Shown piece by piece: positions 6,882 through 15,169 of a stretch of DNA of 16,733 nucleotides (positions within the stretch are counted from its first letter, which is position 1; every line of letters starts with the position of its first letter). The DNA comes from Thermoplasmata archaeon (GTDB lineage Archaea > Thermoplasmatota > Thermoplasmata > Thermoplasmatales > Thermoplasmataceae). Both the position numbers and the translations under genes were made by a program. The notes beneath the pieces are model-generated. The model was not told the DNA's origin and did no database searches. It saw only the letters and a program-made list of their open reading frames with translations. The stretch covers positions 1-16,733 of the forward strand of contig JAJZKS010000010.1 in NCBI GenBank assembly GCA_021850835.1. Direction: 5' to 3'.

Positions 6882-7026
6882 TGCTTATTTTTGAACTTTA
6901 GATAAAAGTCATTTGGCTGGCTCCCTCGGTCTCCTTAAATGAGCTTGCCTAACAAAAGATTTTATTAAATTCAGAAATCTGGAAATACCTTTTTATCCTT
7001 CTTTTTAGAAGAAAATCCCTTATTTC

Positions 7027-7041
7027 TCAAGCAATGCTTGA
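7027..7041. repeat. 15-nt interrupted palindrome downstream of lhr
   Basis: TCAAGCA and TGCTTGA form a perfect inverted repeat around a single A. It lies about 55 nt past the lhr stop, in a 246-nt spacer (6849-7094) without a gene. A minus-strand T-run (complement of 7070-7075) lies between it and the lhr stop and may end transcription. The palindrome could instead be a regulator site. Confidence 0.5.
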
Positions 7042-7094
7042 AAGAGTGTCATCCTTACAGATTGGGAAAAAAGCTCAATTCCACCTTATAAAAA

Positions 7095-10000
7095 TCAATT
7101 GAAGGAGACAGCAAATCCAAATTCATTCATCTCTTTCCTCATCTTGTCCCTGTATTCCCTGTCCCCTATTACCTTGGAGACTTTCAGGGTCTTCAGGCTC
7201 TTCCTGGCGGAGAACCCCGCAGCAAGCTTCCCGTCCTTTACCATTATGTATAGGTTCGTAGTGCCAAGCTGCCTCTTGATATAATCCTGGAAGTACAGAA
7301 TGATAATGTCCTTGGGAATCATGATCCTTGAGTCTCCGCCCTTGAATTTCAGCGCAGCAGGATTAATGTAAAGCAGGCGCTGGAATCCGGGTATGACACC
7401 CTTAATGGCTTTTCCTGATTTTATTAGTTGATCAATATTCTTGAAGAAGTTCTGGTCCATTGGCCTTCCAGTAGTCTCCTCGTACCTCTTTGCATCTATG
7501 AAGCCCATATTCTTCAGCATTGCCTTCACCAGGATATCAACTGCTTCCCCTTTCTTGTACTTCTCCGGAACGAAAACGTAGCGACGGTCCGAATCTTTTG
7601 CAATGACACAGTCTTCGTATAGAGACTTGAGGTTATTCCTTACTCCCAGTACATCCCTTCGCAGGTGGGTAATGATTTCAGCCTCAGTGGCCCCTCCGTA
7701 TTCCATTATTACATGAACTATTCTCTGGTCTGTTTCGTTGAGTTCTCTGGCTTTTATGGCCCTGTATACAGATATAGTCTCCATGGTTGCCATGGCCTGT
7801 ACACCAAAGGGTCCCGCAAAATTATAAAGCAACCTGGACTGGAAGTAGTTGCGGAGAAGGGCATTCCTCAGGCCCATGTATGATGCTTCCACCTCATTCC
7901 TTATGCCAAGGTGGAATTCCTTTAGCTTTTCAAATACCACTGAGTCCGTGTTCCTTTGTGCATTGGAGATTGCATAAGAGAACAGGCCTTCCTCCTCAAT
8001 ATCCAAAATGCTTGCATCACCCAGTAGAAGCGCTCCAGCTTTATCTGTAAAGCCAGCCTCCTTTCCGTAAGGTGAGACATTCTCTGGAACAGATGAAATG
8101 AAAATCTCCTGGCAACTATGGTTCCTGGCAAGTTCCTTGACTGAAAGGAAGAAACTTTCAGGTGAAGATATGGAACCTGTAAGGTTTGAAATCCATAGGA
8201 CACCATCATTGTAAGCAACGGTAAGGGTTGCCTCCTCCTTTCCCTTTGAAACATAAATTGAATTGTAATCTATCTCGTTGAGATACTTTCTTCCAAAGTA
8301 AATCTCCAACGGATCAGTGACCGGGACAATAACACCCCTCTTTAGATCTCCATTGAGTTTCCTGCCTCCATAATAGAGGTCATTCCTGATATATTTGGGC
8401 TTTTCCTCTAATGACTTTATGGTTTCCCCCATGTATGCCCAGAATGTATGTTCTAGCTCACGCTTTGCCACCGGGCCGAATTTTCCAATGAGAACCTTTA
8501 CGCTCTTCTGTACATCCCCACGTTCTCTGGAACCGTAAAGGACGGAAAACTTACCATCCAATGATCTTGAAATGGAGACCCTAAATTCAAGAGCTCGGAT
8601 GATCTGCCTGACGACTTTTACGGGGTTCCCTGTTCTTTCAGCTATTTCGTCATCTGTGTTGTGCCCGTTCTCAATGTGCTTGAGAACCTGGAGTTCCTCA
8701 TCCTTGAATGGTTCATATCTCAGGTTGTAAAGGGCTTCAGTGAGCCAGTCAGATGCATATGACATCCGATTCTTCACAAATCTTCCCAGGTGGACTTTTC
8801 CGCCTTGCATCAGATTCTCTATTTTATCGACGGAGTAATCGGCACACCTCGCCTGGATGCTCTCTGTGCTGTAAGCGTAACCATACTTCTCAAAATAATC
8901 GGAAACAGACTCAACTTCAGAGGAGAAATCTGCCACCCTCTTTTCAAGCTCGTTGCTTTCACCCCGGCCAAGCAGTGCATCGAGATCTGGCTTGAGGATA
9001 TACTGCCTTGCAAATACAGGAGTAATATACTCGTTCACAAGTGTGCCCTCCTCAACAAGCCTATTCAGGCCTTCGGACAAAAGAGTCTGGTCTATGGGAA
9101 GCCTTATGGATATTTCATCGATGGTAAGTGGACCATAACTCCCGATAACTAGTATAAGGGCCCTGTCCACTGCATCTTCCACATCTGGTTGCTCAACATA
9201 GAGGTCGTTTTTCACATATGAATTGTTTCCATCCTTGAGGGTACGCCTGATGGAATACCATGATTCCAGCCTTGTGAGGGAATCCTTCAGCTCACCTTCT
9301 TCCATATCCAGGGCTTTCTTGAGTTCGCCGAATGTCTGGTTTTCAATGGCATCAAAGACCATCTGTGTGGATACATCCATTTTTTCATCTGCACGGAAGA
9401 GTTTTCTTAATACAGGATAGTTGTCGATGTGAGCCCACCCAGGCCCTCTAACATAGACGGAAACAATGGCATCCTCGCCAATAAGGTCCTCAGTAATATC
9501 AGAGACGCCTACCTGCGCATATGGGAATGGGCTGTTGAACCTGTTCCTGAATGGGTCGAAGACCAGAAAATGCCTTGCGAAGTCTTCATAGCTCTGCTTG
9601 TCAGTTATCTGTGGAACCTTTGATTTGTAGTACTGGTCAACTGTAGCCTGATCCTGGATCAGGAACCTGATTTCCTGTGAACCATATATTTTGTCCAGTA
9701 TTCTTCCCTGGAGTTCCTTGAGAAGTTTGGACCTGTCCTCCATGAGGACCATGTCAGAAACACCTGCTAGTATAAGCCCATATGAGAATGGACTTGTCTC
9801 GGCCCGGTAATCAAGTATTTTGAAATTCTTGCCTTCAATTACTTCCTTGACGTAATTCAGTGCCCGCGGTACATCCATCATATCATTCATGATTTCATGG
9901 TATGTTTCCTTGATAACAGGAAAATTCTTCATTTCCCCAAGGGTTTTCAGGAGCTTGTCGCTCCTCAGCTGCTGTCTAACTACAGATATGTCGTATCCCT

Positions 10001-12233
10001 TGTACTTCCTCAGTACCATGAGGGACCGGGCAGCACAGTGCCTGAATCTCTGCTTGAATACTTCCGTGTTGCTGATAGAGCGGGCAACAATATCCTCAAA
10101 GTTTTTTGAACTGATAAGCGGAACTATTTCCTTAATTGGAATCTTCTTCTGGACTGTGAGGATGAAACCGTCATCTGTAACGGTGATCCGTGTGTTGGTT
10201 GAAAACTGGTTGGACATGGCCTGGCCATAGGCTCGTGAAAGCGCGTCGTTGACCCTCCGGCCAAGAGGATTATGGAAAATTATGCTGTACAGACCCGATG
10301 AATCTGTATATCCCTCAACGAGCAGATGGTCTTCAGTGGGGACGTCAAACTTTGCCTGAGTTTTGATGTATGATATCATGCTGGTTGCGCCGTTCTCATC
10401 CAGCCTATAATCATCCATAAGCCACTTCTTTATATCCTCTCCATCTTCAATGCGTCTGAGGGCTTCTTTCCTGAACTCGCCAACGAGGACACCAAGATCA
10501 TAACTTCTTGGAAGCATCTCACCTGTCCAGGACGGGACGGTGGGTCTCATTCCTGTTGCATCCCTGACATAGACCCTGTTCCTAACGCTTCTCTGGAACA
10601 TGTATGTCCTTGCACCAAGCACAAAGATATCCCCCTGCTTCAGCCGCTCTACAAATTTGTCACTGAGCTGCCCCAGGTGCCTGCCCTTTTCACTTATAAC
10701 CTGGTAATCCGCTTCTTCAGGGATTGTCCCAATGTTCATGAAGTAGATCATTCTGGTACTCTTCTTCTTGCCGAATGTTTTTTCTACCTCATCGTACCAT
10801 ATTTTGCTGTAAATGACGTTGTCCTCTATCTTTCCAGACAGGTAATTGATAGTTTCCATGAAGTCTTCGAATGGAAGCTGGTGGAAACTGTATGAATTCC
10901 TGATTATGTTGTATGCTTCCTCAATTTTCCATGGCCTTTCAAGCGACATGCCCACAACAACCTGTGAAAGGACGTCAAGTGAGTTGGTTGGAACTACAAC
11001 TTTGTCGATCTCACGGTCATAAGCAGCCTTTGTGAGAACTGAACATTCCATAAGGTCATCAAGGTCAAATACAAGAAACCTGCCGGTAGAGAGATCGTTA
11101 ATGTTGTGGCCGGACCTCCCGATCCTCTGGAGGCCTTTTGATACAGACTTCGGGCTTCCAATCTGTACTACTAGGTCGATATAGCCGATGTCAATGCCTA
11201 GCTCTAATGACGTTGATGTTATCACACATCTCAGTTCACCATTCTTGAGCTTGTTCTCCACTTCCAGCCTGGTTTCCTTCCCAAGGGATGAATGGTGGGC
11301 TTCAATGCTTTCTATTCCTCTGGCCTTGAGCCGCATTGCAACGTGTTCGGTACCGCTTCTTGTATTTGTGAAGATAAGAGTTGTTTTGTGCTCATTGACC
11401 ATTTCAGTGAGGATTTCATACATCCTGTCGTTGGCCACTTCATAACTTGTTTTGGTAAGGTCGTTAACGGGTGTAATTGTCCTCAGGTCAAGGAATTTCT
11501 TGGTGTCGACTTCAATAATCTTGAAGGGCCTCTGTTCTTCTCCCTGGTAACCGCACAGGTATGTGCCAATTAGTTCCAGAGGGGCCTGAGTGGCTGATAA
11601 CCCTATTCTTATGAAATCCTTGTTTACTGATGATAGGCGCTCTAGGTTAGCAGCAAGGAGTGCGCCACGCTTTGTGGCAGAGATTTCATGTATCTCATCT
11701 ATTATGAGCCACCTGAGGTCCATGAGCTTCTCCCTGAATTTGGGCGCAGAGAGGGCAAGGGAAAAAGATTCTGGCGTTGTGATGAGTATGTGGGGAGGCT
11801 TTCTCAGCATCTTTTGCCTCTCGTTCTGGGGGGTATCTCCCGACCTTACCGCAGCCCTTATCTTGGGAAGCTTCTCTCCCTCCTTTTCAGCTAATTCGTA
11901 TATCTGGTCCAGCGGGGAATTGAGGTTCTTGTTTATATCATTTGCAAGAGCCTTGAGCGGACTGATGTAAAGGCAGTAAATGCGGTCTTCAAGTTCATTC
12001 TTTCTTGATAGCCCGAAAAGTTCGTTGATTACCGCAAGGAATCCTGTAAGAGTCTTGCCTGTTCCTGTAGGGCTTGAAACCAGGACATTTTCCCTGTTGT
12101 GTATGAGGGGAATAGCCTTTCTTTGTGGTTCAGTTAGATCCAAATATCTTCCATTGAACCATCTTGATATCAATGGATCGAGAAAGGGAAGATGATCTTC
12201 AACTTTGAACTCTTTATTACTAGGCTGCTCCAT
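7095..12233 (-). CDS. lhr: Lhr-family superfamily 2 helicase with a long C-terminal extension
   Basis: This 1712-residue ATP-dependent helicase/translocase should act on DNA or RNA-DNA hybrids. Helicase motifs are intact: Q motif (LTEPQRKAI, 33-41), Walker A SPTGTGKT (54-61), DEIH (179-182), SAT (213-215), FTNTRSGTE (288-296), TSLELGIDIG (341-350) and QRIGRSGH (369-376). Lhr signatures follow: GDIFVLGARTY (534-544), PSWTGEMLPR (567-576, with Trp569 where Lhr proteins have a strand-contacting Trp), FRHCAARSLMVLRKYKG (730-746) and SPFSYGLILAG (814-824). The usual Lhr core ends near 860. The remaining ~850 residues hold several winged-helix-like units, for example 1024-1082 with IGSYGPLTIDEISIRLP, plus stretches near 1170-1235 and 1500-1555. 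This layout recalls long bacterial Lhr rather than the ~900-residue archaeal forms I know best. A same-strand DUF763 gene lies 81 nt upstream. Confidence 0.93.
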   Translation of the reverse strand: MEQPSNKEFKVEDHLPFLDPLISRWFNGRYLDLTEPQRKAIPLIHNRENVLVSSPTGTGKTLTGFLAVINELFGLSRKNELEDRIYCLYISPLKALANDINKNLNSPLDQIYELAEKEGEKLPKIRAAVRSGDTPQNERQKMLRKPPHILITTPESFSLALSAPKFREKLMDLRWLIIDEIHEISATKRGALLAANLERLSSVNKDFIRIGLSATQAPLELIGTYLCGYQGEEQRPFKIIEVDTKKFLDLRTITPVNDLTKTSYEVANDRMYEILTEMVNEHKTTLIFTNTRSGTEHVAMRLKARGIESIEAHHSSLGKETRLEVENKLKNGELRCVITSTSLELGIDIGYIDLVVQIGSPKSVSKGLQRIGRSGHNINDLSTGRFLVFDLDDLMECSVLTKAAYDREIDKVVVPTNSLDVLSQVVVGMSLERPWKIEEAYNIIRNSYSFHQLPFEDFMETINYLSGKIEDNVIYSKIWYDEVEKTFGKKKSTRMIYFMNIGTIPEEADYQVISEKGRHLGQLSDKFVERLKQGDIFVLGARTYMFQRSVRNRVYVRDATGMRPTVPSWTGEMLPRSYDLGVLVGEFRKEALRRIEDGEDIKKWLMDDYRLDENGATSMISYIKTQAKFDVPTEDHLLVEGYTDSSGLYSIIFHNPLGRRVNDALSRAYGQAMSNQFSTNTRITVTDDGFILTVQKKIPIKEIVPLISSKNFEDIVARSISNTEVFKQRFRHCAARSLMVLRKYKGYDISVVRQQLRSDKLLKTLGEMKNFPVIKETYHEIMNDMMDVPRALNYVKEVIEGKNFKILDYRAETSPFSYGLILAGVSDMVLMEDRSKLLKELQGRILDKIYGSQEIRFLIQDQATVDQYYKSKVPQITDKQSYEDFARHFLVFDPFRNRFNSPFPYAQVGVSDITEDLIGEDAIVSVYVRGPGWAHIDNYPVLRKLFRADEKMDVSTQMVFDAIENQTFGELKKALDMEEGELKDSLTRLESWYSIRRTLKDGNNSYVKNDLYVEQPDVEDAVDRALILVIGSYGPLTIDEISIRLPIDQTLLSEGLNRLVEEGTLVNEYITPVFARQYILKPDLDALLGRGESNELEKRVADFSSEVESVSDYFEKYGYAYSTESIQARCADYSVDKIENLMQGGKVHLGRFVKNRMSYASDWLTEALYNLRYEPFKDEELQVLKHIENGHNTDDEIAERTGNPVKVVRQIIRALEFRVSISRSLDGKFSVLYGSRERGDVQKSVKVLIGKFGPVAKRELEHTFWAYMGETIKSLEEKPKYIRNDLYYGGRKLNGDLKRGVIVPVTDPLEIYFGRKYLNEIDYNSIYVSKGKEEATLTVAYNDGVLWISNLTGSISSPESFFLSVKELARNHSCQEIFISSVPENVSPYGKEAGFTDKAGALLLGDASILDIEEEGLFSYAISNAQRNTDSVVFEKLKEFHLGIRNEVEASYMGLRNALLRNYFQSRLLYNFAGPFGVQAMATMETISVYRAIKARELNETDQRIVHVIMEYGGATEAEIITHLRRDVLGVRNNLKSLYEDCVIAKDSDRRYVFVPEKYKKGEAVDILVKAMLKNMGFIDAKRYEETTGRPMDQNFFKNIDQLIKSGKAIKGVIPGFQRLLYINPAALKFKGGDSRIMIPKDIIILYFQDYIKRQLGTTNLYIMVKDGKLAAGFSARKSLKTLKVSKVIGDREYRDKMRKEMNEFGFAVSFN

Positions 12234-12263
12234 TGTCGATAATCTTGGTCATAGTGGGAGAGG

Positions 12264-12272
12264 CTATTTAAC
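12264..12272 (-). promoter_or_regulatory. Probable TATA box of lhr
   Basis: The minus strand reads GTTAAATAG, centred about 35 nt before the ATG at 12233. This gives a predicted leader near 10 nt. It lies in the 81-nt gap after DUF763, so lhr probably has its own promoter even if read-through occurs. Confidence 0.4.
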
Positions 12273-12314
12273 AATTGTGCAGAATAAGTGGGTCGGTAGT
12301 GCGTATCTGTGTAA

Positions 12315-13412
12315 TCAGCGTTTAGAACTGTTATAGCTGTACTTAGCAAGATTCCTCAAAAAATCATCCAGGATTTTCTGGCCGGAATAGGTATCTCTCA
12401 GGACTTCCCTGTAGAATTCTATTGCCTTGTCATAATCATGAACGTTTACTGGTTTGGGAACGCCATCTTTGCCACCCAGGGCGAAAGAATATTTTACAGG
12501 GTCTCTGAAAGACGGCTCACTCCCGAAGATGAGCTCTGCAAGGTATGAAATGGCCCTTACTGTGGATTTTCCTATTCCTTTCATGAATGCAAACTCTTCA
12601 AAGTCCCTGGGCTGGTATTCGTAAAGGATTCGCATCTTCTCCCAGTTGATCCTGTAATCCATCCTCAGCACAGGTGAACTATCTGTATAATTGTCAAGCG
12701 TACTCTGATTGCTCTCCCTCAACCTGGCAAAGTACTGACGCGGATTGTCCCTGACTAGTTCCACCATATTGCCCCTGTGCTTACGGCTTTCTGATGCAGA
12801 GAGATCCAGAACAGAGGGTTGCAGGATCTGGCTGGAAATGCCATTTCTTGCATCATTCAGGAAATCCATTGAAGCTTTGTTTATCCAGTGGTACCTCCTA
12901 GCCATTCGCAGTTCTGGGCTCATGCCCTGCTGCACCACGACCCACTTCCCACTGGGGTCCAATATGAGGAACTGCATGTAGAGGTCAAATCCATCCTGAA
13001 GCAGTGTCTGGTCAACTTTTGCAACTCTCCGGACGTCTTCCCTGATCTTGCCAGCCTTGGAATCTGAAATAACTCCTTCTTTTACTATGGCATCGAATTC
13101 TGAACCCATGCTTCCAAGCCTTTTTCCTTTTCCTCCAAGAATGAAGATGTCATCATTCTTCCTATGGTAAAATTCCTTAAGGGCACTCAGAGTCGCTGTT
13201 GTGGTTCCACTGGAATTCCAGTCAAAACCTATTGCTAGTGACAGGGAATGGAACCAGAATGGATCTGAGAAATTCTCTAGAAGCCTGTCAACTCCAAATT
13301 TTTCCCTGATTGTTTCGGAGACTATGCCTCCCAACTTCACCATCCTCTTGTAGAGGTATTCAGGGGGGTGTCCGTAATGCAGTGGAAGAATGGCAGAACC
13401 TCTCTTCTCCAT
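12315..13412 (-). CDS. DUF763 family protein
   Basis: This 365-residue protein is of the DUF763 family, found in archaea and some thermophilic bacteria, with no proven function known to me. Family signatures are PLHYGHPPEYLYKRMVKLGG (10-29), SDPFWFHSLSLAIGFDWNSSG (about 49-69, followed by TTT) and the FILGGKGKR loop near 90-98. The C-terminal third carries FAFMKGIGKSTVRAISYLAE, which has the GIG helix-hairpin-helix look of DNA-binding proteins. No signal peptide or membrane segment is seen. Its ATG at 13412 has AT-rich sequence (TTAATAATG on the minus strand, about 13435-13443) near the leaderless promoter distance. The gene is upstream of and parallel to lhr with an 81-nt gap. A nucleic-acid role shared with Lhr is inference from the hairpin motif and position. 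Confidence 0.88.
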   Translation of the reverse strand: MEKRGSAILPLHYGHPPEYLYKRMVKLGGIVSETIREKFGVDRLLENFSDPFWFHSLSLAIGFDWNSSGTTTATLSALKEFYHRKNDDIFILGGKGKRLGSMGSEFDAIVKEGVISDSKAGKIREDVRRVAKVDQTLLQDGFDLYMQFLILDPSGKWVVVQQGMSPELRMARRYHWINKASMDFLNDARNGISSQILQPSVLDLSASESRKHRGNMVELVRDNPRQYFARLRESNQSTLDNYTDSSPVLRMDYRINWEKMRILYEYQPRDFEEFAFMKGIGKSTVRAISYLAELIFGSEPSFRDPVKYSFALGGKDGVPKPVNVHDYDKAIEFYREVLRDTYSGQKILDDFLRNLAKYSYNSSKR

Positions 13413-13540
13413 TGGAATACACCAATTAATAGCATTATTAACACTTTCCCGGGTATTTTAGAAACTGTATGTATAACCTGTTTACATGGTTTCGTAAAAT
13501 CATTGACAAGGGGTCGATTTATCTTTGATGTTCTGAAATC

Positions 13541-13552
13541 ATTTTATTTCAT
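13541..13552 (+). promoter_or_regulatory. TATA box of the DUF2175 gene
   Basis: ATTTTATTTCAT is centred about 25 nt before the ATG at 13571, the spacing of a leaderless archaeal message. Confidence 0.55.
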
Positions 13553-13570
13553 AACGGCGTACGGTTTACC

Positions 13571-13873
13571 ATGGCAGAATTTCAATGCTACCAGTGCAAC
13601 ACTAAAGTGAAGACCGGTGAGAAATTTACCTTCACCAAAAAGGGGTCAGTCCATTTTGACTGCTTCATTTCGGAGAGAAGGAGGGAAGTTCCCCTGGAAA
13701 AACAGGAAAAACTTAGGGTGTTTTCCATCATACTTGATCTAGAGCTCCAGCTCCTGCTTGGACATCTATCTATAAAAGATATTCCAGAGGATACTAAGGA
13801 AGCGGCTAGGCTGAAATACAAAGACATCGAAAAAGCCTGTGGCGAAACTACTAGATTGATATCGGAGCTCTGA
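13571..13873 (+). CDS. DUF2175 family zinc-finger protein
   Basis: This 100-residue protein has an N-terminal treble-clef-like zinc site, CYQC (Cys6, Cys9) and HFDC (His28, Cys31), on a KTGEKFTFTKKGSVHFDCF scaffold. The remainder is helical and charged (LEKQEKLRVFSIILDLELQLLLGHL and onward). This matches the archaeal DUF2175 family, whose function is unknown. The zinc module resembles PARP- or LIM-type fingers, which can bind nucleic acid or protein; no choice can be made here. It is predicted leaderless from the TATA box 25 nt upstream. It is divergent from DUF763 (158-nt gap) and convergent with the S27ae gene, with a hairpin-forming spacer between their stops. Confidence 0.85.
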   Translation: MAEFQCYQCNTKVKTGEKFTFTKKGSVHFDCFISERRREVPLEKQEKLRVFSIILDLELQLLLGHLSIKDIPEDTKEAARLKYKDIEKACGETTRLISEL

Positions 13874-13909
13874 AGAGCCACTGATTTTACAAAATTTCCT
13901 TTTTTACTC

Positions 13910-13941
13910 TAATGCCCCTTAAACCAGGGGCAATGGCATTA
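13910..13941. terminator. Two alternative hairpins between convergent genes
   Basis: TGCCCCT (13913-13919) pairs perfectly with AGGGGCA (13926-13932) around a 6-nt loop. The overlapping TAATGCC (13910-13916) pairs perfectly with GGCATTA (13935-13941). The stems share bases, so only one can form at a time. The element lies between the stops of DUF2175 and S27ae. A T-rich run (CCTTTTTT, 13899-13906) lies before it on the plus strand. A transcript-end role is likely but not shown. Confidence 0.45.
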
Positions 13942-13989
13942 CGAATTAAGACGATATTAAATAATTCTGAAAAATTGTAAAACGGAAGA

Positions 13990-14364
13990 CTACTCTTCCT
14001 TTGCTGTTTTCTTGGACTTGCCCTTTGCAGCCTGTACCTTTGGCTTTTCTTCCGCAGTTTCTGCCTTCTTAGCTCCAGCTTTCGACTTGGACTCCTTGGG
14101 CTTTTCCTCTTTTGGTTTTTCTTCCTTTGGTTCTTCAGCCTTTGCAGCAACTTCTGCATGAGGCGCTTCCACTGGTTTGTGTTCTTTGTGGTGTTTTTCC
14201 TCTTTGAACTTGCCTTCCTTTTTGAACTCGGTGTATCCACACTTTCCGCACGCAAATCTGTCCTTATGCTCAGCAAGGAAAACCCCAGGTCCGCATCTTG
14301 GGCAGAATCTCCTCTGCCTTACGAGTTTTGAGTCCTGCACAAGATAGATTTCTCTTTTGATCAT
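13990..14364 (-). CDS. rps27ae: Small-subunit ribosomal protein S27ae with a Lys/Glu-rich tail
   Basis: This is a 30S subunit protein with a zinc ribbon. The core (about 1-48) contains CPRC (Cys21, Cys24) and CGKC (Cys39, Cys42), flanked by VRQRRF and GYTEF as in archaeal S27ae. Archaeal members usually end near 50-60 residues. This one continues for about 75 residues of Lys, Glu, Ala and Pro, including [13 protein letters not shown] near 80-92, and ends [11 protein letters not shown]. The tail is low-complexity and probably disordered. It is in frame with no sign of frameshift, and the stop is TAG. The start overlaps the S24e stop by 4 nt (ATGA) and has a strong GAGGGAG four bases upstream (14369-14375). 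It is the last gene of the operon. Confidence 0.93.
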   Translation of the reverse strand: MIKREIYLVQDSKLVRQRRFCPRCGPGVFLAEHKDRFACGKCGYTEFKKEGKFKEEKHHKEHKPVEAPHAEVAAKAEEPKEEKPKEEKPKESKSKAGAKKAETAEEKPKVQAAKGKSKKTAKEE

Positions 14365-14672
14365 TGGGCTCCCTCTTTCCCTTCCTTGTTCTTGAGGCCA
14401 TTCCTCAAAAGTTCATAATCTGGCTCGTAAAGCATTGCGCTCTCCTTGTCCTTATAGATCTTCGAGTAGCCTTTTACCTCATTGAGTCCTGTTTCCTGGA
14501 GATTCTTATCTACAACAACAAGCTCCTTGTTTGCCCCTGAGTTTTTGGCTATGAGCTCTTTTATCTTCTCCCTGCTGGGGGTAGGTTCGTTTTTGAAAGT
14601 AATTCTGTACTGAAGCTCCTTCCTGTGCAGGAGCTTGTTTTCTTTTTCGTTCTCTATTTTCAATTCTGGCAT
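14361..14672 (-). CDS. rps24e: Small-subunit ribosomal protein S24e
   Basis: This 103-residue 30S protein shows the S24e pattern: an N-terminal strand [42 protein letters not shown], the [14 protein letters not shown] strand-turn, and the ending [16 protein letters not shown], close to the family's EPxYxLxRNG. The length is normal for archaea. The start ATG at 14672 lies inside the preceding dephospho-CoA kinase gene (13-nt overlap), and the stop overlaps the S27ae start by 4 nt. Translation along this part of the operon is therefore tightly coupled. A purine-rich AAAGGATGG lies just upstream as ribosome site. Confidence 0.95.
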   Translation of the reverse strand: MPELKIENEKENKLLHRKELQYRITFKNEPTPSREKIKELIAKNSGANKELVVVDKNLQETGLNEVKGYSKIYKDKESAMLYEPDYELLRNGLKNKEGKEGAQ

Positions 14673-15169
14673 CTGACTTCCATCCTTTCAATCATTTGGG
14701 TGACCAAATTCTTAACTTCTAGGTTTACCGGTATGCAGGCCATGCCCACATCAGGGATTCCGTAAGTTACCACTGTATTTAAGTCTGAATAAAAAATTAT
14801 TGGTATAACTGCGAGGTCTTCCTCACCGTCAACTTCTATCCTCCCGCCATTTCCTTTCACTAGGGACTGAATCAACAGAAAGAGGTCATGGCTCAGGGTG
14901 GCGGGATCATTCTTTATCCGGTGGGACCCTGGAACGCTGGGAAATTCTCCTTCAATTCCTCTCTTGGTCTTCAGGTCTACTATTTCAATAAAGGGGCTAA
15001 TGCCAGCTTTATGCAGTACAGCAGTGGTAACGTCGCCAACTGCAATGATCTTTGCACCAGGATATTGGTTTAAAATGATCTCAGGTGTGCAGATCACACC
15101 ATTGTTTCTGGCTATTTCTTCCCTTATCTGTTCACTTATGACGAACTCATTGCCTGACTTTAATTGCAT
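14660..15169 (-). CDS. GTP-dependent dephospho-CoA kinase (DUF359)
   Basis: This 169-residue enzyme makes the last step of archaeal CoA synthesis, phosphorylating dephospho-CoA with GTP. It is unrelated to bacterial CoaE. Family marks are [43 protein letters not shown], the strongly conserved [11 protein letters not shown], and [16 protein letters not shown] chose the ATG at 15169; an upstream TTG (15205) would add 12 residues that have no family likeness and would deepen the overlap with spt4 to 59 nt. From 15169 the overlap is 23 nt. The position between spt4 and rps24e is the common archaeal arrangement, and overlaps at both ends mark one operon. Confidence 0.92.
   Translation of the reverse strand: MQLKSGNEFVISEQIREEIARNNGVICTPEIILNQYPGAKIIAVGDVTTAVLHKAGISPFIEIVDLKTKRGIEGEFPSVPGSHRIKNDPATLSHDLFLLIQSLVKGNGGRIEVDGEEDLAVIPIIFYSDLNTVVTYGIPDVGMACIPVNLEVKNLVTQMIERMEVRCQN

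Noticed and set aside
8753..9152. Open frames of 80-120 codons antisense to lhr
   Set aside because: They lie within a continuous 1712-codon helicase frame with intact motifs and have no promoter or motif support.
13990..14220. Frameshift as the cause of the long S27ae tail
   Set aside because: The tail has ordered Lys/Glu/Pro composition right after the core with no abrupt change of frame, and a neat stop.
13887..14276. A 129-codon, Lys/Arg-rich frame on the same strand as S27ae
   Set aside because: It is an alternate reading of the repetitive S27ae tail; the S27ae frame has the zinc ribbon, ribosome site and operon overlap.
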